Part shown: positions 45,640-56,808 of the stretch, piece after piece
Layout of the letters: each line of letters begins with the position of its first letter
Numbering within the stretch: position 1 is the first letter of the stretch
Assembly (NCBI GenBank): GCA_030762935.1
Contig: CM060898.1
Location: forward strand, 98,252,781-98,316,780
Source of the DNA: Hymenopus coronatus
Lineage: Eukaryota > Arthropoda > Insecta > Mantodea > Hymenopodidae
DNA length: 64,000 nt
Direction of reading: 5' to 3'
Notes under the pieces: generated by a model
Told to the model about the DNA's origin: nothing
Seen by the model: only the letters and a program-made list of their open reading frames with translations
The model's database searches: none
Made by a program: the position numbers and the translations under genes

Positions 45640-45938
45640 TGCAACTGACGTCATTGCTGCAAGATCAACCACTCTATAAAGCCCTGATGAAGCGTGGGTA
45701 CGAGGCATACGAAGTTAAGGTCCCTCTAGGGAAGGAAATAACCGGCGTATCGATATCATCTTCAAACCTAACTCCTCCCAGGGGCATATAATTGATCCTA
45801 CTATTAGATTCGAATCGCATGAGAACCAACCCGAAGAGGTAAACGTCGAGAAGAAGCTAATATATGATGGCACCTGATTTTCAAAGAAAAATACCAGCTT
45901 CATATCATCGATGATCGGTGTCGGCGGAACGATTCCCT
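45640..45938 (+). pseudogene. Non-LTR retrotransposon C-terminal domain remnant
   Basis: In one frame DQPLYKALMKRGYEAYEVKV (about 45,663 on); after a one-base shift, RRIDIIFKPNSSQGHIIDPT and IRFESHENQPEEV, then VEKKLIYDGT and a stop (about 45,740-45,872). The tail in a further frame reads SSMIGVGGTI. This is the C-terminal part (R-R-x-D-I, I-I-D-P-T-I-R-F-E) of an arthropod non-LTR reverse-transcriptase family with a restriction-like motif. A Family A tip cuts it off at 45,939. Dead fragment. Confidence 0.75.
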
Positions 45939-47155
45939 AGTTACTTTCTCTACACGTATTATGTACAGTGTATAGAGAAGTATTATATTACACCCAAAAA
46001 TTCAATACCGAGATTTCACCGGAAATACGTGTTTTCAGTCCCCCTGAGAACAAAAAAGCATTTTTACAAAAATGTCCGTATGTGTGTATGTGTTTGTGTG
46101 TGGACAGCATAGCTCAAAAACGAAGAGACCGCTAAATACCAAACTTGGTATTTAAGTTGAGTATCTTCCGAGGATGCGACACGAATATTTTCAATAAAAT
46201 CCCCCCACCTCCAACTAACCTTTAAATGGAATATTTGTCGAAAATTTTCATTTTCTCAAAAATATTTTGATGAAAATATCTTATATTTAAGATATTTACA
46301 AGGCAAATAAAATGTATACATTCAATTTTCTGGGAATAGCCTCTGAAGACATGTTTATTCTGCATGAATTTTACGAGATTTTGCATAACTGGTAAATCTT
46401 AAGTGATACTTACTTTCCCCCCCCCCATTTCTTTTTTCCACCCAAAAATTCGATACCAAGATGCCACCTAAAATACATGTTTAGAGACACCCTGAATAAA
46501 AAAGCATTCTTAACAAAATGTCAAGAGCATGTGTGGGCAACACAACTCAGAAAAAAAGACAGCTGATATAGTATCTTCCAAGGATGCTACACGATTTTAA
46601 AAAAATTATCCCACCCCTAACTACACTTTGTATGGAAAAATTTCGACAATTTTGTTTTTTTTTCAAATTAGTTCTGATGATTTTGATTAAAATACGAATA
46701 TTAAAGGTGTTTCCATAACAAACAAAATGATATCTTAAAATTTCATATCATAGCCTCTGAAGACCCCTTCATTCAAGACGACTTTTGTACAACTGGAAAC
46801 CCGTAACAGATAGACGAAAACTTATTTAACCAAAATTGTGTGTCTCGTTAAAAAACAATTTCTATAGAGTTAACCATTTCCAAGATATTCTATTCTACTT
46901 GTTTCAATATTAAATTACTTAAAACTCTTAAATGGAAATCATCCTTTGTTATAGGTCTTTTATTTTACTCCTGAACTTTGCAAAGAAAACCGAATTTCAA
47001 TTTTTTCACATAGCAATAACTGTAAAGAGGGTTTGACTATGGCTTTAGTCTAGTGTATTCCCTTATTCCTCTTACTTATAAGGAACTAACTAATAAACTC
47101 ATTTCTACTAATGTTTATGTTGATTTACATGAAATAGACAAAAGAATATATACCT
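45939..47155 (+). repeat. Two Family A copies, forward, head to tail
   Basis: First: 45,939-46,407, tip ttactttctctacacg, cttccgaggatgcgacacg, cut in the caaatcttaag-type block. Second: 46,408-47,155, tip ttactttcccccccccccat with a C11 run replacing the palindrome, then attcgataccaagatgcc and the rest of the body. The B end is missing. Confidence 0.85.
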
Positions 47156-48364
47156 ATCTAATCACTGTTCTGGTACATTATATTATCTTTAGTATTGTTA
47201 CATTATTATTATATCTAAATCACTCCTTGTCTAAATGGCTGATACAGGTAGAATAACTAAATAGAAAAGAGAGATAAAACTTGGCAGTAATATATAAGTA
47301 CAATACGACCTAACGGAGCGTGGTCCTGCATCAGAGAGCACCACTTGTGTGCCTAACGGTCTTCTCCCCTCCACAGTCCAATTTGAAAAACGCGAACGAT
47401 TAGAATGTTGTATACATACCCAGCTTGAACGCTATCTACTTGTATGCCACTTATATATTATTATTTATTATTATTCAATATATTCAATGTATATATATAT
47501 ATGTATTGAATAATAAATTTGAAACTCTCTCCCCCTCTCGTAGTTTAATGCTCTGGACGTGAAATCTTAAAAGAGGCAAAAATTTGGAATAAATCACATC
47601 TCCCAACCAGCATGAATCATAATGAGCTGTTCAGCACTGTCTTTTGTCCTTACCTTACTTGTGGAATTACTTACTCATTAGAGTTCGGTTACGTGTTCCG
47701 AAGTCTACACAGTTACGAACACACAGAGCAGTCAGCGGCATAAAGATAGTGAGGATGGATTTGTAACGCAAATATACACACGTTGAGGTATAATCTGTTC
47801 CAAAAGTAGCTCATCCTATATATTAACCATTTTAATTTATAAAGCGACACAATCAAGGAATTATTTTATGATGTGTGTATTTTTACTTGATACAAAACAA
47901 AAACTTGATACAAAAACTTCAGGATAATGATATGCAGAGCTTTTAAAGGACAATGAACAGAAATTAACCAAACTGACTCAGAATTCATTGCAGCGAATTA
48001 CAAGATAACAATTTTACTGTATCGAAAGAAAGGCTCTCTTCCGGTCACTCAAAATATGTTTTTGAATCATCCACAAGTTTTTTCAGTGTCGAACGATACC
48101 ATTTTGTATTTTCGACATTTTTCGATCTGCGCTCTCTTTCACTGGTTTATCTACTAATAAGAACTGAACGAGGCCAGCCAGCGAGCAATACTAGATAGTA
48201 CAACACGTTTCTAAACAGGCTGTGGAGACCATAACTACTCCATCACGTCTTGGTTATACTCTGTGTGCACCGAAATTCAGTCGCGCAATTTCATTACCCC
48301 GGACCGAACTCTTAATTATAATTTGTATGAAGTAATTGTTTTTCACAAGCCGTGTATAGGAAAG
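47156..48364. other. Single-copy-looking stretch
   Basis: About 1.2 kb with no recognised gene or repeat. An AT-rich inverted repeat (attattcaatatattcaat / atgtattgaataat) lies at 47,469-47,511. Confidence 0.45.
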
Positions 48365-48780
48365 GAGTTGGTTGGTAAAGCCAGACTGAAAAATTCATTG
48401 CCATAGCCGGGATTTGAACCACGGATCTCCCGATCTCTAACCGGTTTGCTTCGCCACTGAGCTACCATGGCAACATGCCGGCATAGCATTGAATTTCTCA
48501 ACTGACTAGTATGTCACAAGGTGAAAAAACAATTATTCCATACAAACTGACCATAATAGTTGGCCATACTATGAATCCTGGGTCTAAAGTACTTGCAACA
48601 TTGTAAGTCGCCATTGGGTTGTCATGTCAGAAAGAATTTGAAATCACCTTGTGGTTTACCGGGAAAACAAACTATTCAGTTGAGAAATTCAATGCTATTG
48701 TCATCTGCACAATGGCAAGATGTTTATTTAACTTATTTTATTGTCAGGATGATTTTACTAATCATTTTATAGCGACTTGA
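48365..48780 (-). mobile_element. tRNA-derived SINE, type b, with 5' extension, and a second piece
   Basis: Reverse-strand head: tagctcagtggcgaagcaaa (A box) and gtggttcaaatcccggctat (B box) at 48,403-48,460, with the gccggcatgttgccatgg marker at 48,462-48,479. Upstream of the head lies a shared extension (ctagtcagttgagaaattc). At 48,540-48,700 a second copy of the extension plus a decayed head (gttgagaaattcaatgctat) follows in the other orientation. Confidence 0.75.
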
Positions 48781-48989
48781 ATTAAGCTTAGAACTCTCTT
48801 TATTCTTTAAAATGCAGCAGTTTCACCAAGTTGTGCAACCAACAGGATGTTCTATAGGAGTGCAGTTGCCAGCAAAGTTCCTGTGGACTTTTCCGCCACC
48901 TCAGCTTCCTCATAGAAGCTTCTGCAGAAAGGTCACTTTGACTTGTGCAAGGATAAGATGGGTCCACATCATATTTGGTAAATATCCGG

Positions 48990-49250
48990 CTTGTCAATAC
49001 TGATACCCCGATAGGATCTCAAGGGGCTATATAAGCAAGTAGGTGAGCCCGCCCCAGGGTTCTTGTTAGTCGTTTAGTCCGTTAGTCTTTTGTCTGCTCG
49101 ACGCTCGGGCTGCGTTGCACCCAGACTCTGCAGGCCTCCGCAGGATCCAATTGGACCACGACCGCTACCTTGCCACGGTGCAGTACATCACTTTCTGGTA
49201 AGCATCTAACTTTCTAACTCTTAGCTAATCCCAATATTGTAATTCAGTCA
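48990..49250 (+). promoter_or_regulatory. Possible promoter or LTR-like block
   Basis: ggggctatataagcaagtag (49,023-49,042) has a TATA-box-like TATATAAG. About 25-30 bp downstream is a GC-richer leader (gagcccgccccaggg, gctcgacgctcgggctgcg). A 5'-splice-like ctggtaagc is at 49,195-49,203. This could be the promoter and leader of a retroelement or of a host transcript. No coding region follows. A type-b SINE starts 190 bp later. Confidence 0.3.
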
Positions 49251-49384
49251 GCTATCTAATTTAGGGAGCTCCAATCTTTGTAAACCGAATACTAGCCCTT
49301 TTCATATTTCAGAATATATTAGTTACGCTAAGCCAAGCTTTGAGCTCTATATCATTTGATCCCCAGCTCTTCCTCCCTGTGTCC

Positions 49385-49600
49385 AACCCTAGTTGTGACA
49401 CTATGCCGGCATGTTGCCATGGTAGCTCAGTGGCAGAGCAACCGGGAGATCCATGCTTCAAATCCCGCATATAGCATTGAATTTTTCAGTCTGACTCTAC
49501 CTATCCATCTAATTCCAGCAACACTTGGAAACCTGTAGTCGTTGTGAATCCAGGTTGCATTATGTAGAGTATTGGTTTATTTTCATCGCGCTCATTTCTT
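49385..49600 (+). mobile_element. tRNA-derived SINE, type b
   Basis: ctatgccggcatgttgccat, tagctcagtggcagagcaac (A box) and tgcttcaaatcccgcatat (B box region, 49,453-49,471), then cattgaatttttcagtctg and the shared 3' part gtgaatccaggttgc. Confidence 0.85.
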
Positions 49601-49771
49601 CTAATAGTTCTATGAACTGATGCTCTTTGAACCACATCAGAACATTTTGTCGGAAATATTCTTTAATGTCTACACTTTTTAAATCGAAATCTAATAGATT
49701 TCATTATTTTCTAACTCTGTGAAATATACATTTCCTGACACATTTTAATAATTTGCGCAATGCAGCGATTT

Positions 49772-50045
49772 TTTGCTTTCTCTACTACATATACACTAAA
49801 GATAGATACCGAGATTTTACGGAAAATTCAAGTTTTTTGGACCACTGAGTAAATAGAAAAACATTTTCAGAAACTGGCACATGTGGGATTATGTATCTGG
49901 AATAATATAACTAATAAACGGAAAGTCCGTTACATATCAAGCTTGATATTTATGTTTAGCATTTTCCGAGGATGCAACACGGAGATTTTCTAGAAAAAGT
50001 TCCCCACCCAAAACTATACAATACATGAAAACATGAATATATCCA
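49772..50045 (+). repeat. Family A fragment, forward (A half)
   Basis: Tip tttgctttctctactac, gataccgagattttacg, taataaacggaaagtccg, ttttccgaggatgcaacacg, ending at about 50,045. Confidence 0.82.
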
Positions 50046-50490
50046 TAAGATTTTTAATCTCATAATACTCCTGAAATTTCTTCTAATAATGCACTTGTGC
50101 ATATTATACAAATTTGCGAGGTGATTTAGTTTTTTTATCAACTGATATTTCTTCTTTATCTTAAATACCGTTCATTGTTTTATTAAAGGCAGTAGAAGTA
50201 ACAGCCAAGTTCAGTGGTATTGGTAAAGGTATTTTCCGACCTCCTTTTCTCCACAAAACATACTAACATTATACATAATACCTCCAGCTTGCGAGTGAAC
50301 AAATGATGTTTGCCATTTGTTTGATGTTCATATTTTCTTTACGTTCCATCACTAACAAAGTGGATATAAGGCGACACGCTGAAGAGTATATCAGACTGTA
50401 GAGCATTTTCTGACGTCTGTATTGCGTCACCGCCGTAGTTCACAAACTTTCTACTCTCACTGCAGGACTTCACTCACCTTGACCTGATTT
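50046..50490. other. Stretch with no recognised gene
   Basis: Nothing recognised apart from a short inverted pair, atgcacttgtgcat (50,091-50,104). Confidence 0.4.
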
Positions 50491-50742
50491 TTTTTTTTTT
50501 TTTTTTTTTATAAAACAGTAACGGAGTCTGATCAGGACTCCGGTACTGTATCCCTATTTACATTTCCCCCCGTAGGTTTTACTGATTACTGGTTTACTGG
50601 TTTTACTGTCTCTTTTACAAACATATACACATTGCACAAACATATAACATCCATGCCCAAGGCGGGACTCGAACCCACGATCCCCTGCCCACGAAGCACC
50701 AAAGTGAGACGCTTTAGCGAGCGTGGCCATGGGGACCGGCTT
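50491..50742 (-). mobile_element. tRNA-derived SINE, type c
   Basis: Poly-T start (50,489-50,508), ggagtctgatcaggactcc (50,523-50,541), aaccagtaaacc-type repeats, reverse B box (gcgggactcgaacccacgat, 50,661-50,680) and ccatggggaccgg at the end. Close to the 33.8 and 61.0 kb copies. Confidence 0.9.
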
Positions 50743-51247
50743 CTGGTTATACAAAGTATAGAGTAATGTTTGTTTCATACTACAACCTACCTTATATTCT
50801 ATGTTTCTAAAATCTTTGCAAACAACTTTTTAATATCATTTAGTGAAGTGATTCACACTTTATTTTCCAAAAACAAAAGAACACCATATCACCATATAAT
50901 GAACGAAATTCTCGGCATACAGATTCAACGAAGAACCGATAGCTAATTAAAATTATATAGTTTGTGCCTAAAATAGTGTCAAATATTTCGCAGGTGTATG
51001 CCTAAAAACAAAACGTTGGAGCAGGTTCATACGAAAATAGGTTTGAATATCATTAATTAGGAAGTTATTAAACGAATGCACACATGAGACCGTCTTTTAA
51101 AAATTTGACCATCACTTTAGCCCACTTAAGGAAATGTCAAATAAATCCTGCTGATGTTTATCACGATTAACTGCTGCCGATCCTACTGCCCCATATAAAA
51201 TGAACGTTAAGGGCAATAAATCATTCAGTACATTCAGTAAATATATA
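50743..51247. other. Stretch with one Family A scrap
   Basis: Forward Family A scrap at 51,095-51,170 (gtcttttaaaaatttgacc, atcactttagccca, atgtttatcacgattaac). No gene recognised. Confidence 0.45.
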
Positions 51248-51806
51248 CCAGGTGGCCCAAGTAAACCGTCCTCTGTAGTTTTATGTTTCCTGCATACGTT
51301 AGTGTAAGAAGGGTTGCCTCGTCATTACTTGCCAATGGGGAAATGCATGTATCAGCGAACCTTCACTGAGTAGTGCTGCTATTTGCGTGTGTTTTCCTTC
51401 TGACTTCGCTCTCATAAGGTCGCGTGACGTCTGTTTGTAGTTCGAGTCTGGTCTTTCAGTCAAACAGATAACAACGGCAGTGTACTCCAGCGAAGACTAA
51501 CGGATATGATAAGCTGAAGGGAGACGCACCGCAATGCACCTGAGGCCCAAAGATTGTATTCTCCACGTTTTCCAATGACACGTCTACCTTCTGCACGTGT
51601 GTTTAGACGTACAAGATGCGTTTAAGAACCAAGGGATCTTTCCAGGTACAAAGTGTCGTGGAAAGATCACACGTCACACCTGAATGCTATTGGGTATTTT
51701 GGAGCAAATCTCATCTAAGGTAGACATAGCTTAAATTAAAATAATGCGTACGTACAATGTATAAAAATAATGTTATCTTATTTAATTTTAGTTTCCATTA
51801 TTATTA

Positions 51807-51855
<49 letters not shown>

Positions 51856-52545
51856 GAAAGCCCTTATTTCTTAGACATTAATACCTACTGCTCATCGCAA
51901 TTAGGACAAAGAATAGCTGCAGCAGGCCTGGGGAGGAATCGAGGTCTTCGATACAAAAGATTCTGAAAGAACCAAAATGGGGTATCGCTCTGTAGATGTG
52001 TCTTAGATAAAGTAAAGATTTCGTCGAACAGATTTTATGGGGAGACGAATGCTATTTCGCCAATCATTGCACCGTAAATAGGTATAATCCACATTACTGA
52101 GCTCATGAAAACCCTCACATCACATGCAAGCGCACTGGGGTGTTAACGTTTGGTGCGGCATCCTAGGAGACCACATCTTTCTTTAGCTCCCAGACTTACA
52201 GGACAGCTGTATTTGCAACCTCTTCAGTTAGCTGTGAGGCACTGCTTTCAGCACGACAGTGCACCACCTCATTATTGTACGGGGTTAGAGATTATCTCGA
52301 TAATGTGTACCCTGAACACTGGATAGGTTGTGGCAGTTGCTTTCGTTGGTCAGCGAGATCGGTTAATTTTAACTCCCTTTGATTTGTTTCTTATGGGGAA
52401 CCGGAAAATCCAAAAATGTTAAAAGAAACAATACGTCATGATTACGCTTCAGTGCCTGTTAAGAGGTGCCCATGCTAATACTGCGAGGTGCTTACATCAA
52501 TGGATCCATTTAAACATTTTATTATGAATAATGCAATAATAAGTA
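51248..52545 (+). pseudogene. Mariner-like (DDE) transposase, decayed
   Basis: Motifs appear in order but in several frames. N-terminal FPMTRLPSARVFRRTRCV (51,570 on) is followed by DFVEQILWGDECYFANH (first catalytic Asp, 52,017 on), with NRYNPHY and AHENPHIT after it. Next come VNVWCGILGDH (52,143 on), QHDSAPPHYC (second Asp, 52,249-52,278), and LTPFDLFLWG with TGKSKN (third Asp, 52,369 on). This fits a DUF4817/DDE transposase family widespread in arthropods. The left edge taccaggtggcccaag (51,248) looks like a terminal repeat. An (ATT)n expansion splits the gene. It has many stops and is inactive. Confidence 0.85.
51797..51855. repeat. (ATT)n microsatellite
   Basis: About 19 ATT units with one ATC, inside the decayed transposase; the poly-Tyr frame here is an artefact. 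Confidence 0.97.
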
Positions 52546-53344
52546 TATGTCAATCTATAACATAGATTTAAAGGCACATAAGTTATTTATATTTATTATT
52601 CTTTATTGCAATCAATGATCTAATGACAATTATTTAATATTACTAATTACGAAGCACAAATTGTTCCATATGTGTTATTTATAGCTGGCAGATTTTGATA
52701 AGCCTTGAAACAGATTATTAATATGCTTTGGTCCATAAGAGTATTGGTTTGCTCAGGGATCGAACTCTGGACCACACTACAGTGAGCACGTGCTCTAGCG
52801 ACGGTCTATAGGACCAGTTAAAGCAGTTAAGTGCTGGTTTTCAAGATCTGATTTACGTTTAGCAAAGTTTCCTCTCTGTTAGTATCGCGTCCCCTTTACT
52901 GACATGTTTAGGCAAACCTTTCGGCGTCCGCATTATCCGGGAGTAACTAACTTCAGCTAAGAACGGCTTGCGTGGGCCACCTGGTGTAAATCAGATAAAT
53001 GTAGGCTTTATAATACTACTTCAGACGAGATACATTCTACCTGAAGCTTTTCCTAGAAACATACACCCCAGAGAGATTCTGCAGTCACCCCACCAAATGT
53101 TGGCATTTGTAGGTCGAAAACAAACACGTGTGGGTGTAACACACCTGCTCGGGAGGGTGAAGAGTGTGATCATAGCCTGCCTGGTGTTAGCTGAACGTTT
53201 GTTAACATCAGGCAGTCAAAGTCTTCCACTGATGAAGTTGTGAACGCATCTGAAAAACTGCGAATATAGCAATATTTCTGTTTTCTGCAACCTTAGTGCT
53301 AGCGGTCAGGAAGATACTTAATAATATCATAAGACAAGTAGCGT
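52546..53344. other. Stretch with a tRNA-like scrap
   Basis: A reverse-strand B-box-like sequence (agagttcgatccctgagc) at 52,756-52,773, with an upstream candidate A box (52,798 region), suggests a decayed SINE. The 91-codon frame at 52,968-53,243 has no motif I recognise. Confidence 0.4.
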
Positions 53345-53655
53345 GTGTTCAAACCCGCGGAGGACGGGTGTAAAAATCCTTAGCATGGCTAAGGAAGGGA
53401 AATAAAGCCGTTGGTCCCATGTCGTAGATTTACGGCACGTAAAAGAACCTCAAGCCTGATAGAGAGGCTTCTGAGCAAAATCAAGCGATCTTTAGAATGG
53501 GACTCTGAGAACCACAGTAGTTAAAGAGCGTCCATAAATAACACGCCATTTTTTTTATATACGGATCAACGGCGGAATGGTGGGAGACGCACATTCAATT
53601 GCGTAGTGATTGTGAAACGCAACAATAAAGCAAAAAAAAAAAAAAAAAAAAAACA
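53345..53655 (+). mobile_element. SINE-like repeat with poly-A tail, type i
   Basis: gttcaaacccgcggaggacg, then ggtcccatgtcgtagattta and cggcacgtaaaagaacctc. This block is shared by many invertebrate SINE-like repeats. It ends with aacaataaagc (polyadenylation-like) and A22 (53,632-53,653). The tRNA head is incomplete. Confidence 0.6.
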
Positions 53656-53827
53656 CGACAATGTACTCTTGCTTACCAAAATATCGCTGGCATGCCCATA
53701 ACCTGAGGCCAGAAGAACACCAAGAGTGTCTCACGCTTTAGTTCATTGTGCTGAGAAGGACGAGGAAACGGGAGCAGAACCATACCGAACCATGATTCCA
53801 TCCTCCTCCATTCCTCCCGCAGCTTTC

Positions 53828-53960
53828 ATAAAATATGATGTGTTACACTCACTTGACTTTCTCTAGCTGCTTACAAAATATTATTATTTCTACACAATGC
53901 TACTCGATATAAACATTAGCACAAACAGTCTTATTACTTAATTCATTATATGAATGAATA
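53828..53960 (-). repeat. Family A fragment, reverse B end
   Basis: atgatgtgttacactcacttg (53,837), the hairpin region (tgctactcgatataaacattagca) and cttattacttaattcattat. The rest is missing. 53,961-54,147 is unrecognised. Confidence 0.8.
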
Positions 53961-54147
53961 AGTTAGCTTATTGACATAACAGTATCATACTTTGAGCATC
54001 ATCAATCGCCCGGGTCCACAGACCGTACGTGCTTTTTCAATACACAAAACAGTAAGCAGTATTAAAACAAAAACAACCAAGAAACAAATACATTTAAGAG
54101 AAGTTTATACAAATAATATATATAAAACCACAATACAAAAAAAAAAT

Positions 54148-54801
54148 TGTGTTCCATGCACATAACTTTCTCCACATCTCTACAATAAATTACTGTTCTA
54201 TTTTCTTAATGCTATTCGAGAACAGATTAGCAGTAATAGTCTTATTACTTGCTTCCTTGTAAGTAGAAACGAAATAAGGGAGTAACATAGGTTAAAGTGA
54301 AAGCCAAAAGCTGGTTGCTATGTGACTGAAGTTCCTATGTTTGTATAGACACGAGTTGGTAAATTCCTGTATGAAAGTACAAGTTTTTCAAAGCTGAAAT
54401 GAATAACAATGAATATCTCGAAAATGGCCAACTCCGCGAAAAAAGTATGACATAAATGATATGTTTTAACGAGATCTACCTTGTTTGTGTAGTAAGTTTT
54501 AGTTTATCTCTTACGGTTTAGCAGTTAGGCTAAATTCTACAAAATCCATGCAGAATAAAGAGCCTTCAGAGGCTATTCGCAGAAAATTCAAGATATACAT
54601 TTTATTTGGGATGTAAATAGCTTTAACATAGGGAAATTTAATCGAAATCGTTTTTTATTTTTGAGGAAAACAAATGTTTCGAAAAATTTTCGTTTCTGAG
54701 CAATGCTGTCCACTTCTATGCGTTTTTGGAACCCAAAACATTATTTCCAGTGAAATCTTGACATCAAATTTTTTCTGTACATATGGGCTAGAGAAAGTAA
54801 A
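54148..54801 (-). repeat. Family A copy, reverse
   Basis: gtgttccatgcacataac through gagccttcagaggctattc, internally deleted before the arm, ending atgggctagagaaagtaa (54,783-54,800). A forward B-end scrap (gagaaaaagtcatgtgaatg) follows at 54,823-54,842. Confidence 0.85.
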
Positions 54802-54859
54802 ATTAACTTGATGTACATTGGGGAGAAAAAGTCATGTGAATGCAATATTAGAATTTATT

Positions 54860-55519
54860 GTTACGAGAACGTTCCGAATATACTAACACCAATTTATTGA
54901 AGCTTCTTATAATGCAAATATTAACTAAATAAAACGTCCCTTCTGCACTCTCACGTAAAACTCTACGTTAAACATTTTAGTTGTAACGAGCTACGTTATC
55001 TTCATTGATTAGCAGCCATTTCCAAAAGCACTGTTTTAACCCAAAATTTGCTTTAACTACAGTCGAGCTTGTGCATCTCTATCCCTTCCAAATTTGTTAA
55101 AACAAAACTAAACAGGAATCGACACTTGGTGTCATATCCACTTCAAATCGACAAATATTAGCAGGTTCACAAAGAGCATAGCAAAGCACTATGACGAGAA
55201 TATTAAAATATTACCTCAAAATTCCGCATTCCTATTTTGTATTGCTCACCTATATTCTTGCTGGTTTCTGGACAATTTTCCAACTTAGCTGTCTCCTAAT
55301 ATTTGTGTTGTTATACTATGCTGTGAATATGAATTATTAGGATGACATATGTAAAACTTGGACAATTTACTGTATATAAGATATATTATTGAAATGTATT
55401 TCTGTTATTATACACAATAATAGGATAGTTTTGCAGTATATCAAAATTTTAGCCAGCATAGTTCTTTTGTTTATTGTCTAAAAGTCATTATGCTAATAAA
55501 ATGAGTCACGTGAATCATA
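54860..55519. other. AT-rich stretch with no recognised gene
   Basis: No repeat family or coding motif recognised. Confidence 0.4.
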
Positions 55520-56329
55520 AATATACACATAATAAAGATTACCGTGTGAGATTTCACCGGAAATATGTTTGAGGTTCGCTGAGTTAAAAAAAGATAATAA
55601 TGATAATAATAAAAATAAAAGCCCGTGTGTGTAAGTGTGTGTGTGTGTAGCATTACTCATAAACGAAGACCGTTTAATACTGAACTTGGTATTTATGTTT
55701 AGTGTCTTCCAAGGATGTGACACGAAGAATTTTAAGATAATCCCACACTCCAATTACACTTTACATGGAAAATGTTTGAAAATTGCATTTTTATCAAACA
55801 TTTTTCTCCAATTTTTATTAAAATATTTACATGACAAAATGTATATCTTGAATTTTCTGGAAATATTCTTTGAAGACCTCTGTTCTAGATGAATTTTGCA
55901 GAATAAGTAAACTATAAGATATAGATAAAAACGTATCTACTACACAAAAGATGTAAATCTCAACACTAATTTATGTCATACATGTTTTTTATATAAATTT
56001 GACCGAGCCTGAGATCGTATTTTTGTTATTTGTTTCAATTTCAAAGTAGTAACTTTTCTGAAACGGGAGGACATCTCTCGTTTTACTGCAGGCCATGTAA
56101 AGCGAACTCTTATTGTTTCACATAGGGCTAGCTTTTAATAGATTTGACTACCACTTTAGCCTAGTGTATTCCCTTATTTGGCTACCATTTCTAAAGAACC
56201 AAGTATAATTCCAATTTTATAATGTTTACCTCGGTTAGCTTGATGGAGATAAAAGAATAATATTTTATAAGAATAATCTGTGTGTGGCACAGCTAGAGAA
56301 AGTTATATGAATGGTACAGATCTGATTTG
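55520..56329 (+). repeat. Family A copy, forward, tip lost
   Basis: Starts at gagatttcaccggaaatatg (55,548) with a decayed arm before it. (TG) tract 55,624-55,648, cttccaaggatgtgacacg (55,705), and B end ctagagaaagttatatg (56,292). Confidence 0.85.
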
Positions 56330-56482
56330 TTTATATTAACTCTAATTATTGTAGAAAATCTTTTACTTATCATACATTTCAAAATTTAATAGGTTATTTA
56401 TCAAAATTGGAAGTTATTTCGAAAAAGTTGAGTGTTCCATTCACATGACTTTCCGCACATCTCTGTAACAAATAATTATTTT

Positions 56483-56721
56483 CGTAAGCTTTCACGGCCG
56501 GTGTCCATGGTTTTAAAATTTAAAATTTTCGGGCTGTTTTGCCGTGGTCTGTAGGTTAAAATATGTTCAGTTAAAATATTTCTCGGAGTTAGCGACGTGA
56601 GTGCAGTGCCTCTGAAGATGTCCCCCACAGACAGGGACGAAACGTTAGGGAGAAATATTTTAACTGAACATATTTTAACCTACAGACCACGGCAAAACAG
56701 CCCGAAAATTTTAAATTTTAA
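56483..56721 (+). mobile_element. Penelope-related foldback element with target duplication
   Basis: A 74-bp perfect inverted repeat (56,511-56,584 and 56,650-56,723) encloses a 65-nt loop with a hammerhead-like core. The left end reads cgtaagctttcacggccgg, like the 9.27 kb Penelope unit, and cgggctgttttgccgtgg lies in the arm. The insertion is flanked by perfect copies of aataattatttt (56,471-56,482 and 56,722-56,733), which shows insertion of the whole hairpin as one unit. It has no coding capacity. Identical arms suggest recent insertion or gene conversion. Confidence 0.85.
56606..56657 (+). ncRNA. Hammerhead-ribozyme-like motif (type I)
   Basis: CTGAAGA (56,612-56,618) fits the conserved CUGANGA. 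Stem II is GTCCC / GGGAC (56,620-56,624 with 56,634-56,638) closed by a 9-nt loop. GAAAC (56,639-56,643) fits the conserved GAAA. The following GTTA would be the cleavage-site side of a very short stem III. Stem I could pair tgcct (before the core) with aggga (after it), with one mismatch. Type I hammerheads with minimal stem III are known from Penelope-like elements. Activity is not shown. Confidence 0.7.
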
Positions 56722-56808
56722 AATAATTATTTTATCTAAATATAGAAGAAGTTTCTGTTAACTCTACAAAAAATATATAACACAAATTGTGTGTTTTAAG
56801 AGATACTT

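Larger units (their letters stand above)
56428..56800 (-). repeat. Family A fragment, reverse, carrying the foldback insertion
   Basis: Reverse B end (gagtgttccattcacatg, 56,432-56,449) up to aataattatttt, then the Penelope-related unit. The Family A sequence resumes (ctaaatatagaagaagttt, acacaaattgtgtgtttt) to about 56,800. Confidence 0.8.

Noticed and set aside
49356..49538. 60-codon frame as a gene
   Set aside because: It overlaps a type-b SINE including its A and B boxes.
52968..53243. 91-codon open frame as a host gene
   Set aside because: No domain, signal or neighbouring exon recognised; surrounding sequence is SINE and transposon debris.
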